Assembly (NCBI RefSeq): GCF_900411375.1
Contig: NZ_LS422986.1
Coordinates: 124,001 to 188,000 of the forward strand
From: Lentilactobacillus raoultii
Lineage (GTDB): Bacteria > Bacillota > Bacilli > Lactobacillales > Lactobacillaceae
DNA: 64,000 nucleotides
Reading direction: 5' to 3'
Below the pieces are notes generated by a model. It saw only the letters and a program-made list of their open reading frames with translations, was not told the origin of the DNA and ran no database searches. The translations under genes were made by a program, and so were the position numbers. Positions 1 to 7,850 of this stretch are shown here, in pieces (position 1 is the first letter of the stretch; every line of letters starts with the position of its first letter).

Positions 1-657
1 GATTATTGGGGAACGCAGATTGGAAAGCTACAATTTGACCCTAACGGTGGTTCCATTGGCTTTTCTTCTTTGAAACGTTTAGCTAGTATCAGTCATGCTG
101 GGAAATTAGCTGATGGAGATAAGGCGCGGTTCCCATTACGACGAGTAGATGCTGCTCTTTCGAGTAATGGTCGCTATCTAACGATTCTAGCAGAGGGGAC
201 GAATGGAAAATGGCAAATTACGTGCTATGAAACCAATGTTATTGATAGGTTGTTAAATGAATCAACAACGAATTATATTAGTTGCGGTCAAACTGAAATG
301 CGAACTCGACATGGTGCTGATGGAGGCGCCTTGGTCAGCTCAGTTGCGTTTACACGCCACTTCCCTTGGGATTCCATGCAAGGTATGGAATTTTCAAATG
401 ATCTAAAGGTTTATCTTACTGGAGGCCAGTGGATTGCAGGAGGAAAAGGCGAAGCACCACATGTTTTAAAAGGAAATTGGGATTGGAGTAAATATGAAAC
501 GGTTTCCTTACAAGTTGATAATGTCCAATATGCTGAAACAGAAGGAATTCAGCTTTATGGAGATTATGTGTATGTTGGTGTAGAATTTCATGAAAATGGA
601 ACTGGTGAAGCTAGACATACAATTCAGGTATTTAAAAAGAGCGAATTCACCGTATAG
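1..657 (+). CDS. Helveticin J-family class III bacteriocin, C-terminal part (truncated by window edge)
   Basis: The reading frame is open from base 1, so the first in-frame TTG at position 70 is not the true start; 218 residues of the C-terminal part are visible. It parallels the complete protein at 3288-4238 block by block: a DYW..Q/R motif, then R.DAALSS (residues near 70), SMQGMEFSN..VYLT, and a C-terminal ETEG.QLYGDYVYVGVEFH. The same blocks (EAAVS, S.QGYDL, E.ESIQ) occur in helveticin J, a heat-labile bacteriolytic protein of lactobacilli. An intrinsic terminator follows at 716-765. Assignment rests on remembered family motifs; the killing spectrum cannot be inferred. Confidence 0.75.
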   Translation, partial: DYWGTQIGKLQFDPNGGSIGFSSLKRLASISHAGKLADGDKARFPLRRVDAALSSNGRYLTILAEGTNGKWQITCYETNVIDRLLNESTTNYISCGQTEMRTRHGADGGALVSSVAFTRHFPWDSMQGMEFSNDLKVYLTGGQWIAGGKGEAPHVLKGNWDWSKYETVSLQVDNVQYAETEGIQLYGDYVYVGVEFHENGTGEARHTIQVFKKSEFTV

Positions 658-715
658 GCTGTGTTACCAGATTGGTCTTCAAGGAATTTAGATCTTTAGT
701 TTTTAACGTAAATGG

Positions 716-765
716 AAGCTCCCATGGATATGATGCCAGAGAACACCATATCTATGGGAGCTTTT
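716..765 (+). terminator. Intrinsic terminator after the truncated helveticin-like gene
   Basis: AAGCTCCCAT at 716-725 pairs with ATGGGAGCTT at 754-763, extended inward by GGATATG/CATATCT, and is followed by a short T run. It lies between the plus-strand helveticin-like gene and the minus-strand gene ending at 799, so it may serve both. Confidence 0.75.
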
Positions 766-798
766 AATGAACGGTTTTATGATTGATTGACTTCCAGG

Positions 799-1617
799 CT
801 ATTTCGATGTTCCAATGACAATTGTTTGACCATTAAGCTCATCGCTAACTGGCAGATATTTGTTTGATAAGTATATCCCAATGATAAACTTTTGCTGGCG
901 TCGTTTGGCGCCATACCCATTTGCATTCAGGAGCTGCTTAATTTGTGTATATCGTTGATTGATCGATAGGTTGTAGGAATGCAGGTTCAAAAAGTCATTT
1001 AATGTGGGAAGTTTGTCGTATGGTGAAATGATATTGCTAATGTCGTATGTGGCTGAATTTAACCCCAAACCGGCCTTGGCTAAATCGAGTGAAACGGTAC
1101 TATTTGGAAATAAAGCCATTATTTTGCGGGTCAGTACTTGAGATGGGGATAGTTTAACGTATCGCTGATACTCGTGATTATTATAAAAGTTCAAAATATC
1201 AACCGTACCAATATTTTGAAAGTTAGGATTGTGACCCTGCTTTAAATAGCCATGCCAAACGTAGCCAAACGCTTTAACGGGTTTGTCATCAGCAACTACC
1301 TGGCTGATATGATAATAAACGGATTTTTTTCCATTATGTTTAAAAATTGCAACTGCGTCTCGAGACCAAGTTGTATTGGGATAGTTTTTCAGATTGTGCT
1401 TAACTTTACTATGAGTCGAATTCCAAATTACGGCTGATCTTTTGGGATTTTTTGCATAGTATAAAGGGCCGTTATGTTTTAGCGTGTAGCCCGGTGTTTT
1501 TGAACTGTCATATTTAACACTGACCAACTTGTACGAAGTGCTTGCAAAGGCTTGGGAGCCAGTGTAAATACCAGTGCCGATGATTATACCAATTAGTAAC
1601 CAAAGTAATTTTTTCAT
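799..1617 (-). CDS. Secreted protein with SH3-like N-terminal domain, unknown function
   Basis: 272 residues. The N-terminus (about residues 1-26) is a charged-hydrophobic signal peptide ending near AFA-S. Residues about 50-130 contain YYAKNPKRSAVIWN, KHNLKNYPNTTW and GYVWHGYLKQGHNPN. The 138-residue secreted protein at 32590-33006 has the same blocks, so the two share one domain. The basic, Tyr/Trp-rich composition and 'WxGYL' ending resemble SH3-like cell-wall binding modules of lactobacilli, but no family is certain. Residues about 150-272 form a separate C-terminal part I do not recognise. AGGAG lies upstream of the ATG with suitable spacing. It stands alone on the minus strand. Confidence 0.7.
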   Translation of the reverse strand: MKKLLWLLIGIIIGTGIYTGSQAFASTSYKLVSVKYDSSKTPGYTLKHNGPLYYAKNPKRSAVIWNSTHSKVKHNLKNYPNTTWSRDAVAIFKHNGKKSVYYHISQVVADDKPVKAFGYVWHGYLKQGHNPNFQNIGTVDILNFYNNHEYQRYVKLSPSQVLTRKIMALFPNSTVSLDLAKAGLGLNSATYDISNIISPYDKLPTLNDFLNLHSYNLSINQRYTQIKQLLNANGYGAKRRQQKFIIGIYLSNKYLPVSDELNGQTIVIGTSK

Positions 1618-1848
1618 TTTTTCTTTATACTCCTAATACTAAGCTCTGTTTTGAAGTGATGTTGTCCTCGTAGGTAACGTAAATTTTAGGTCAATATCAC
1701 ATTGCTCTCCTTCTAAGCACCTGTATTAGCACGAATCTCACAAATCCCGAATTTACCTTTACCCTTAATCTTAACTTTTCTGAAGACCATGTTAAAACCA
1801 AAACCAAAATTAATCAAAGGAAGTTCGTCAGAAACTAACAGTTTTTGA

Positions 1849-2106
1849 CTATGATTCGAAATGCCGGTAGAGGTCAATGGAACATCCATACGAAACAGCG
1901 GTAGGAAGACGAATTAGCCGAGCATGAATGGCGCTTTCTTGGTTAACATTTGGCATCGGATAAGGTGGTAGCCTATCTGAAGCAACCATAGCTCCCCGGG
2001 CTCTGACAAACTCGGACAAAGTAATTTGGGGATTTTGCAATTCGGCAATCGCTTTTTTCTTAGTTTCATCATCGATTCTAGTTTCAATTCTGACCCTATC
2101 AATCAC
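1849..2106 (-). CDS. RelB/DinJ-like antitoxin, orphan and possibly frameshifted at the C-terminus
   Basis: 85 residues from a GTG start. The first ~50 residues carry the ribbon-helix-helix pattern of RelB/DinJ antitoxins: VRIETRIDDETKKKA, then ITLSEFVRARGAMVASDRLPP. No RelE/YafQ-type toxin follows within the intergenic space, so it is an orphan. The C-terminal ~30 residues look unlike the family. The DNA encoding them (1872-1903) is repeated almost exactly at 2891-2924 beyond the mazEF pair, suggesting a rearranged or decayed gene. It could still produce a DNA-binding repressor. Confidence 0.5.
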   Translation of the reverse strand: MIDRVRIETRIDDETKKKAIAELQNPQITLSEFVRARGAMVASDRLPPYPMPNVNQESAIHARLIRLPTAVSYGCSIDLYRHFES

Positions 2107-2171
2107 CTTTTTTAGACTGCACTACTTAGACGTACATATATGATGTTTTCACCTATTGAGGCAGATTACAT

Positions 2172-2537
2172 TTAGTTGGCAGCCACAATGTCGCCGGCTA
2201 GGGCACATAGACGGTTGCGAAGTTTATCAGGAACTTGACCAATTATTTCGCCATTACGGGCAACGTAATCATAATTGGGCGTTTGCCAAGTCACAATATA
2301 GCCGTTGGTATGACTGTTGGGGTCAAGGATCGGTTCGAAGCCCTTTTGAATTTGACTGGTGCCATGAGTGATGGGCATGGCGACAACGAATCCGGTTAGC
2401 CGATTGTATTGAGAGTTTGATACAACGACGGCTGAACGTCGCGGTTGGCTAGCCGTGTGGCCGCCCATTTCGTGCCCACTATGGGGTTCAAAGTCTAAGA
2501 GAATAATAGCGCCTTGGTTAGGAAAAGTCGTTGTCAT
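2172..2537 (-). CDS. MazF/PemK-family endoribonuclease toxin
   Basis: 121 residues, the usual length of the family. The N-terminal FPNQGAIILLDFEPHSGHEM matches the conserved 'GDIvwlDFdPt.GhEq' start. It is followed by RRSAVVVSNSQYN, then FVVAMPIT and the C-terminal IGQVPDKLRNRL. Known members are ribosome-independent mRNA interferases that cleave short sequence motifs and are neutralised by their partner antitoxin. Its start overlaps the end of the antitoxin gene (2534-2797) by 4 bases, so the two are translationally coupled. Cleavage specificity cannot be read from sequence. Confidence 0.85.
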   Translation of the reverse strand: MTTTFPNQGAIILLDFEPHSGHEMGGHTASQPRRSAVVVSNSQYNRLTGFVVAMPITHGTSQIQKGFEPILDPNSHTNGYIVTWQTPNYDYVARNGEIIGQVPDKLRNRLCALAGDIVAAN

Positions 2538-2797
2538 AGTTCTCGACCCTTCCTTGGTTCGTTGCCAACATTAAAACCAATCTTATCCAGCTGACCACGA
2601 AAATCAACATTATCATATGCGCCCGACGTCCAGGGGTTTTTATGGCTGTTAGCGCGCCGGATAATCAAGGTATCTTCATCAACCTTTTCAATTATGACCG
2701 GCTCATTACTCGAAAAGCCGGTGCTTTTAGGTAAGGTGACACTGACCGAGTTACCAGTTTTATGCGTTTTGGTGTCCGCAATTTTTAAGCTATTCAT
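2534..2797 (-). CDS. MazE/AbrB-type antitoxin
   Basis: 87 residues. The N-terminal SLKIADTKTHKTGNSVSVTL is the swapped-hairpin AbrB/MazE DNA-binding fold pattern. It is followed by EPVIIEKVDEDTLIIRR, and a polar C-terminal tail that would wrap the toxin. It lies first in a two-gene operon, with AGGAGGGAC upstream of its ATG and a 4-base overlap with the toxin. By analogy the complex would autorepress its own promoter in the 2798-2890 AT-rich stretch; no operator was identified. Confidence 0.82.
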   Translation of the reverse strand: MNSLKIADTKTHKTGNSVSVTLPKSTGFSSNEPVIIEKVDEDTLIIRRANSHKNPWTSGAYDNVDFRGQLDKIGFNVGNEPRKGREL

Positions 2798-3071
2798 TAT
2801 TAGTCCCTCCTCGTAAAATTTGAATTAAGTATATCGTAATTACAAAGTTATTACAAGTGCTTACCTTTGGAAAATTCCCGCCCTAAGTGGGGTCAATGGA
2901 ACATCTATACGAAAAATAGCGGTACGCCTTAAAAACCGCAGCATTTAAACCAAATCGGTTCATCAACTGAAGCGAAAATGTGTCGCCTTGGTTAGTAAAT
3001 GGGAATCCGGCAAGTACACACCGATAAAGGGATTGTCATTAGCACTTTAAATAGTTAGAACATCGCCATTA

Positions 3072-3113
3072 CAAAAAACGTCTCGTCATTCATTTGACGG
3101 GGCGCTTTTTGTG
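3072..3113. terminator. Terminator-like hairpin in the mazE-helveticin intergenic region
   Basis: AAAAAACGTCTCGTCA pairs, with G-U steps, with TGACGGGGCGCTTTTT across the loop TTCATT. The A run on one side and T run on the other allow bidirectional function. It may insulate the helveticin promoter region from the toxin-antitoxin operon. Confidence 0.6.
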
Positions 3114-3115
3114 AT

Positions 3116-3144
3116 TGGCGGTTAAGTGGCGGTGTTTTGGCGGT
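3116..3144. promoter_or_regulatory. Three TGGCGGT direct repeats with exact 11-base spacing
   Basis: TGGCGGT occurs at 3116, 3127 and 3138. Each repeat unit is 11 bases, about one helical turn, as expected for a regulator binding one DNA face. It lies about 145 bases upstream of the helveticin-like start at 3288. A 14-base perfect palindrome TCAAATCGATTTGA follows at 3200-3213. Function is inferred only. Confidence 0.4.
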
Positions 3145-3287
3145 TAGTCGTCCGATAGCGGTCGGTTTTAAAAGCTCAATCGGCGATATGCTATAAGCGT
3201 CAAATCGATTTGATACATCAATCGCTAATTTAATGCCGGAATTAAATTGGCAAAACAAAATAAATTTAAAGAAAGAAGATTTTTATC

Positions 3288-4238
3288 ATGACAGATGCAA
3301 CACAAAGATATCACGTAACCTTACCAAGCAGCAAAGTGATCCAAAAGTTCTATTTGGATTTTCCAAACAAAATGGCTTACTTTTTGCAAATGGCTGCTGG
3401 TAGTGCTAAAGATATGACTTTAACTTATGGAAGTTTTGATCCAAGTAATTCAGAGATCAATCTTTCAAGCAATCCTACTCAGATGCATTTAACTAACTTT
3501 GGTCATGGCCAGACTTTTGAATTGTTTAACTGGAACAATCAATTGTATGCTTGGGTTATGACTTATGCTGGCGGCAATGCAAGTACGGATGGGGACTATT
3601 GGGCAACTCGGGTTGCTCGTTTACCAATTGATGGTAATTCGAAAACGCCCGCTGATGTCAACTCCATCACTTACTTGAACTATATGGGTACTGGCAAAAA
3701 GAATCTGACCTTATATCGTGCGGATGCGGCATTATCTTCAGACAAGTCTCGTTTAGCGGTTTGGACTCAACAATCTCAAACAGGAACTAAAAAACGGGTT
3801 ACCGCATTTAACGCTAACGTATTAAATCAAATTATGGATGCCGAAGGAAATATTAAATGCACTGACCCTCGCATGACGAAGGGCGGATCAGCTTACGTAG
3901 CCACTCGTGACATAAGCAGTTACAGTTATCCTCAAAGTTCTTGGCAAGGTATGGAGTTATCCAATAAAACTAGCGCGGGTTATAACTGGGTTTATCTAAC
4001 GAGTGGTCAAAAAGTGAATCCATCAGTAATCGTCCGGGCACCTTGGAACTTCGTAAGTCCTGCACCACAAAATATTACTGCAAAGATCACCGATTTGGGT
4101 TCGCATGAGCACGAAACTGAAGCTCCTCAATTGTATGGAAATAATGTTTACTTTGGCGTTGAGGAAAAGAAGCCGGCTAGTGGGAAACTTAACGAACATT
4201 ACATCTACAGTATCTCTAAGGATGCTTTTACTAATTAG
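3288..4238 (+). CDS. Helveticin J-family class III bacteriocin
   Basis: 316 residues, close to helveticin J (about 330). Family blocks in order: an N-terminal beta-rich region, GHGQTFELFNWNNQLYAWVM (about residues 81-100), DYWATRVARLPID, YRADAALSSDKSRLAVWTQQ, SSWQGMELSN..YNWVYLTSG, and HETEAPQLYGNNVYFGVEE near the C-terminus. No signal peptide is visible, as reported for helveticin J, so export may need lysis or an unknown route. AAAGAAAGAAG precedes the ATG. No recognisable immunity or transporter gene is adjacent. It is a paralogue of the truncated gene at 1-657. Activity could be lytic or enzymatic; this is inference from family. Confidence 0.78.
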   Translation: MTDATQRYHVTLPSSKVIQKFYLDFPNKMAYFLQMAAGSAKDMTLTYGSFDPSNSEINLSSNPTQMHLTNFGHGQTFELFNWNNQLYAWVMTYAGGNASTDGDYWATRVARLPIDGNSKTPADVNSITYLNYMGTGKKNLTLYRADAALSSDKSRLAVWTQQSQTGTKKRVTAFNANVLNQIMDAEGNIKCTDPRMTKGGSAYVATRDISSYSYPQSSWQGMELSNKTSAGYNWVYLTSGQKVNPSVIVRAPWNFVSPAPQNITAKITDLGSHEHETEAPQLYGNNVYFGVEEKKPASGKLNEHYIYSISKDAFTN

Positions 4239-4293
4239 AGTAACTGGGATTAGGGATCGACGTAGATGTAAATACTAAGTCGAATTCGGTCTG

Positions 4294-4337
4294 AGAAGCC
4301 GCACAAAATTGGTTTAAATCAACTTTGTGCGGCTTCT
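4294..4337. terminator. Bidirectional terminator between convergent genes
   Basis: AGAAGCCGCACAAA (4294-4307) pairs perfectly with TTTGTGCGGCTTCT (4324-4337). It separates the plus-strand helveticin-like gene from the minus-strand gene ending at 4374. Confidence 0.85.
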
Positions 4338-4373
4338 TATGGCTCCTAGTATTCAAAACCTTAAAAGTGATTA

Positions 4374-5231
4374 TCAGTCGCCATAATTAGCATCGTTCTG
4401 TGGGGGTGTGAAATATTTGGCACCGCCTACTGTATAGAAACTAGCCCACATTGCATATACCTTGCCAGTATATTGATAGGGTGTATGTTGATTATTAATC
4501 GTCAAACGGTAACGATACTTCCCTTTGTTTAAATGAGTGGCGCTTACTCCTTGAAGTTTATGCTGATAGTATAAAAAGGTTTTGGATCCTCGTTTAAGCG
4601 TATGCCTAATCTTAACGTAGGAGGTTGGCTTCTGGACGTACTGCCAATGAAGGCCTCCGTCGGCTAAAGGTTTTTGATGATACTTATAAAACTCTAAATA
4701 ACCATCAGAAGTGATTTTTAAAGCATTGCTAGTGAAATGGGGATTATAGAAATAATTGGCAGCTCGTTCTTTAAAGGCGTCAATACCACCAGAATAGAGA
4801 ACGTTTTCGCCATAAGGTAGAACGTAGGCTGGCCGTTTCACTCGGGTATATTTACTCGGATAATAGGAAAGCAAGATTGGAATAAAGTGAGATGGTTTTT
4901 TAAAGCCCACCCTTTTTTTCAGGGCATAACTAAGATCAATGTGAGAGCTAATTAGGGCTTCTCCACTCTTGGCTTTACTACCACTATCAATACTGACGGA
5001 GGCGGCAAGAATCGTTCCCTTTGGTAAAGTAACTTTATTACCAAAAAAATTAAATTTAGTGTTTTGATTTAATCGGTAATATGGTGATTTTAGGCCAATC
5101 TTATTAATATAACTGCTACTAACCCTATGAAGACCAGTTTGTTTGGCTAAAGCTGATTTATCCGAAGAAACCAATAGGCCTGAAAAGACCATTAAGGCTG
5201 AAATAAAAGTTAAAACGATGCGGTTTTTCAT
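4374..5231 (-). CDS. Secreted protein of unknown function
   Basis: 285 residues from the chosen ATG at 5231. An in-frame ATG five codons upstream (5246) is rejected because the AGGAGG ribosome binding site forms its next two codons. Residues 1-30 are a signal peptide (basic start, hydrophobic core, cleavage near SALA-K). The mature part is basic and Tyr-rich, with LPKGTILAAS near residue 70 and several KR/HxLKRGSKTFLYY-like strands. This is typical of wall-associated proteins of lactobacilli. I recognise no catalytic motif. It is monocistronic and shares the terminator at 4294-4337 with the helveticin gene. Confidence 0.65.
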   Translation of the reverse strand: MKNRIVLTFISALMVFSGLLVSSDKSALAKQTGLHRVSSSYINKIGLKSPYYRLNQNTKFNFFGNKVTLPKGTILAASVSIDSGSKAKSGEALISSHIDLSYALKKRVGFKKPSHFIPILLSYYPSKYTRVKRPAYVLPYGENVLYSGGIDAFKERAANYFYNPHFTSNALKITSDGYLEFYKYHQKPLADGGLHWQYVQKPTSYVKIRHTLKRGSKTFLYYQHKLQGVSATHLNKGKYRYRLTINNQHTPYQYTGKVYAMWASFYTVGGAKYFTPPQNDANYGD

Positions 5232-5450
5232 GAATATCCTCCTCATTTGCCCTCAGTATACCTGATTAAGCGTTAAATTTAAAAATTGAGAATTATTCTC
5301 TTGGATAATCTCTAAAGAATTAACTGTAAAAATATTGTAAATCGGGTTGATACTTCACGGGTTCAATATAAAATATAAATTTATAAGCCCTCTTTTTAAT
5401 CCATTTTTGGTAAAGAAAATGAATCAACATGAAAAAGCCTAATAATGCCC

Positions 5451-5610
5451 ATGATCCTAACTACTATCACTGTTCTTAGTGGTGGTTACTAACCTTGGAA
5501 TGGTGTTTATTCTTGCAACAACGGTAATTTTAGCAGCTATTCGGCGGCATACACATAATATTAATTTGGAAACAGCGATTCATTTAGCTTTTTATTACTT
5601 TCTTAGTTGA
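5451..5610 (+). pseudogene. Possible decayed small membrane-protein ORF in the 5232-5630 gap
   Basis: The 400-base gap has no intact gene. An ATG at 5451 opens 14 codons ending in a stop. A shifted frame from 5482 (GTG) continues for 42 codons with a hydrophobic stretch (FILATTVILAAI) followed by basic residues. A single frameshift would join them into one ~50-residue membrane peptide. No homologue is recognised; it may be chance. Confidence 0.2.
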
Positions 5611-5630
5611 AAAGTGATAGCTGAAATATT

Positions 5631-5819
5631 CTACTTCTTCGATATCAACCGCGCAATAATTAATGACAGCAGCCAAGAACAAAACCCAATCACAAAAGCA
5701 CCAATGATAAAGCGACTATCAACTATTGACCCCAGTAATAATCGAGCAATTAAAATGCATCCAATAAACATCACCACATAGATTAGAAGAAATTGCAACA
5801 CTTTAACTGGTTTATTCAA
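5631..5819 (-). CDS. Small two-segment membrane protein, unknown function
   Basis: 62 residues from a TTG start at 5819. Two hydrophobic segments are visible (about residues 8-27 and 37-56), ending LISKK. A longer frame from a GTG at 5912 is possible. It would run through the terminator of the upstream GDPD gene (5870-5914) and across a TATAAT at 5841-5846 on this strand, so the shorter start with GGGGTG upstream is preferred. Function unknown. Confidence 0.45.
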   Translation of the reverse strand: MNKPVKVLQFLLIYVVMFIGCILIARLLLGSIVDSRFIIGAFVIGFCSWLLSLIIARLISKK

Positions 5820-5869
5820 TTTAATCACCCCACTTTTCGCCATTATAGCGCATAATTGAAAAATTGCGT

Positions 5870-5914
5870 AAAAAAAGAGTGGCACTAAAACCAGTTCGAT
5901 TTTCAGTACCACTC
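5870..5914 (-). terminator. Intrinsic terminator of the GDPD gene
   Basis: On the minus strand GAGTGGTACTGAAAA pairs with TTTTAGTGCCACTC and is followed by seven T residues (A run at 5870-5876 on the plus strand). Confidence 0.85.
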
Positions 5915-5952
5915 GTCATCTACGATTTAAATTATTAAGTAACCGGCTATCA

Positions 5953-6645
5953 TTAAGCTGGTGACCCAGCCTGAATCTTTTCGGCCGCTTCAAAATTGTT
6001 GGTAAAAATTCCTGCAACATTTTGAGCAAATAAGTGCTTTTGAATCTTTGGATCATCAACAGTCCAGATTCGTTCTTTAATGTTTCTCATTGGAACGTAA
6101 TGACTCAAATGCAAGCCAACCAAGTGCTCCTTGGCCATTAGCTCACGTGGGTTCTTAATATCGTGTTCGGATAAGAAACAATACTGTTGGGTTGGGTCAA
6201 GTTGATAAGCAATCTTTAGTGAATCCAGATTGAAAGAAGAATAAATCACTGGATAAACTAAATGATAATTTTTCACCATCTTCAACACAATTCGTTCAAT
6301 ATTTCGATAGTGAATCTCATTGGTCTTAAACTCCAAGTTCAGATGAACCGGTTGGTTTTCGGCAAGTGACAAAAGTTCTTTTAATGTTGGAATGCGTTGA
6401 CCATCGCTCAGTTGAAATTGACGCAATTCAGCGAATGTATACGAACGAATTTTGCCGGTACCATTAGTGGTCCGATCAATCTTTTCGTCGTGCATAATCA
6501 CCGGCACATCATCCTTTGTCAGATGAACGTCAAACTCCAACCCGTCAATCCCATGACTAATCGCATATTTAAATCCAGCTAATGAGTTTTCTGGAAACTT
6601 ATGGGGATAGCCGCGGTGACCGAAGATCAATGTTTTCTTTAACAT
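5953..6645 (-). CDS. Glycerophosphodiester phosphodiesterase family protein
   Basis: 230 residues from the ATG chosen at 6645; an upstream in-frame TTG at 6702 would add 19 residues. The TIM-barrel GDPD signature is present: FGHRGYPHKFPENSLAGF near the start, GLEFDVHLTKDDVPVIMHDE, then LNLEFK. The His and the Glu/Asp of HRG..PEN and EFDV..T are the catalytic/metal ligands in this family. It hydrolyses glycerophosphodiesters to glycerol-3-phosphate and an alcohol. No signal peptide, so cytoplasmic and probably acting on lipid or teichoic-acid turnover products. The ribosome binding site is weak for either start. Confidence 0.85.
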   Translation of the reverse strand: MLKKTLIFGHRGYPHKFPENSLAGFKYAISHGIDGLEFDVHLTKDDVPVIMHDEKIDRTTNGTGKIRSYTFAELRQFQLSDGQRIPTLKELLSLAENQPVHLNLEFKTNEIHYRNIERIVLKMVKNYHLVYPVIYSSFNLDSLKIAYQLDPTQQYCFLSEHDIKNPRELMAKEHLVGLHLSHYVPMRNIKERIWTVDDPKIQKHLFAQNVAGIFTNNFEAAEKIQAGSPA

Positions 6646-6811
6646 AGTATTTATAAATTGCTTCCTTCCAAAAACAAGTTCTGAGTAAAAATCAGTTTTC
6701 AATTATTTTCATTGTGTAACCACTATACTAGCAGGTTACTTGAAAGTTTCAAGGCTAAACCAGCATCTTTTTAATTACGTTTTGTTTACTAATTATAACA
6801 AACCGGATTAA

Positions 6812-7843
6812 TTAAATGTTGAAATTCGTCCCGGTCAGTTTTTCACCCAATTGCCAAATCCGATCCGCATCCTGATCGTCAATTGACCATGGTCGAACAC
6901 CAAATTTAGAATGACTGTTAGCGGCCACAACATGACTGATATTACAATCTTCAATAAAGACGCCACCCAAGTCGTTTAACTGGCGACTGGTTGCGGCCCA
7001 TAATGTGCTGGCAGCTCCCTGACTAACCGTTTTGAAATAGTCATATTCTTCCTGGCGGTGAAACCGGGCTTTAAGTGAATGACCGGCATTGATAATATGG
7101 GTCAATTCAAGTTGGTTTAAAGCAAAGGAAGAGGCTCTCTTTAAGGGTTCATGACGAACGTATCGGTTTAAGCCCGTCCCTGGGACCAATCCCGGATGAA
7201 CGGCAAAGGCGCGCACACCGTCTTTTTGACCGCGTTTATCCAAGCCAACGGCAAATAAAGCATCGGCTGCTTTAGATTGCGCATAAGCACTGCGTGCATC
7301 ATATTGGTGATGGGTGAAATTCGGATCATTAAAATCAACCCCATTCCAGCCTTGTGCTCTGGAAGACATTAAAACCACTCGGGCATGACCGGCTTTTTTA
7401 AGGGCCGGATATAGCTTAGCAGTTAGTTGGAAATGCCCCAAAAAGTTGGTTGACAATTGCGACTCGTTTCCCCGACGATCCCGCTTCAACGGTGGAAACA
7501 TAATGCCGGCACATTCAATTAATAGATCTAATTGTCGATTGGACGCTAAAAATCCCTTGGCAAATCGATCAATTGAATCAGGATCCATTAAATCCAGCAA
7601 CCCCAATTCAGCATTTTTTAAATGTTCAACTACCGGGAGCGCTTTGGCAACAGTTCTAGCTGGTACAATGACGTGAGCACCTGCATTTGTTAACATTTCA
7701 GTGACTTTTAGTCCGATGCCGCTGTAGCCACCGGTCACAATTGCATTTTTCCCGCGAAGGTCAATGCCTTTCATGACTTTTTCAGCAGTCGTGGTATTGT
7801 TAAATGGACTATCAATTGGTTTTTGTCTCGATGTTTGGAGCAT
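6812..7843 (-). CDS. Short-chain dehydrogenase/reductase (SDR)
   Basis: 343 residues from the ATG at 7843, preceded by AGAGGTAA that overlaps the stop codon of sfsA. The N-terminal Rossmann motif TGGYSGIGLKV (about residues 39-49), the NxLG-type NFLGHFQL and the catalytic YAQSK (Tyr/Lys) define a classical SDR. The preceding region and C-terminal domain resemble the retinol-dehydrogenase-like/'light-dependent protochlorophyllide' SDR branch. Substrate unknown; NAD(P)H-dependent redox of an alcohol or ketone is expected. The 7-base gap to sfsA indicates one operon and coupled translation. Confidence 0.85.
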   Translation of the reverse strand: MLQTSRQKPIDSPFNNTTTAEKVMKGIDLRGKNAIVTGGYSGIGLKVTEMLTNAGAHVIVPARTVAKALPVVEHLKNAELGLLDLMDPDSIDRFAKGFLASNRQLDLLIECAGIMFPPLKRDRRGNESQLSTNFLGHFQLTAKLYPALKKAGHARVVLMSSRAQGWNGVDFNDPNFTHHQYDARSAYAQSKAADALFAVGLDKRGQKDGVRAFAVHPGLVPGTGLNRYVRHEPLKRASSFALNQLELTHIINAGHSLKARFHRQEEYDYFKTVSQGAASTLWAATSRQLNDLGGVFIEDCNISHVVAANSHSKFGVRPWSIDDQDADRIWQLGEKLTGTNFNI

Positions 7844-7850
7844 TAATTTA

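Larger units (their letters stand above)
1872..2924. repeat. Short direct repeat bracketing mazEF (1872-1903 and 2891-2924)
   Basis: GGTCAATGGAACAT followed by (C/T)CATACGAAA or close variants and AGCGGTA occurs at 1872-1903 and again at 2891-2924. There is one substitution and a 2-base insertion. The first copy is inside the 3' end of the RelB-like gene; the second is in noncoding sequence upstream of mazE. It may be the relic of a duplicated antitoxin 3' end or of an insertion event. The rest of 2925-3070 holds no convincing gene. Confidence 0.6.

Noticed and set aside
3055-3258. 67-codon minus-strand frame
   Set aside because: It spans the terminator-like hairpin, the phased repeats and the palindrome; composition is not protein-like and it overlaps the helveticin promoter region.
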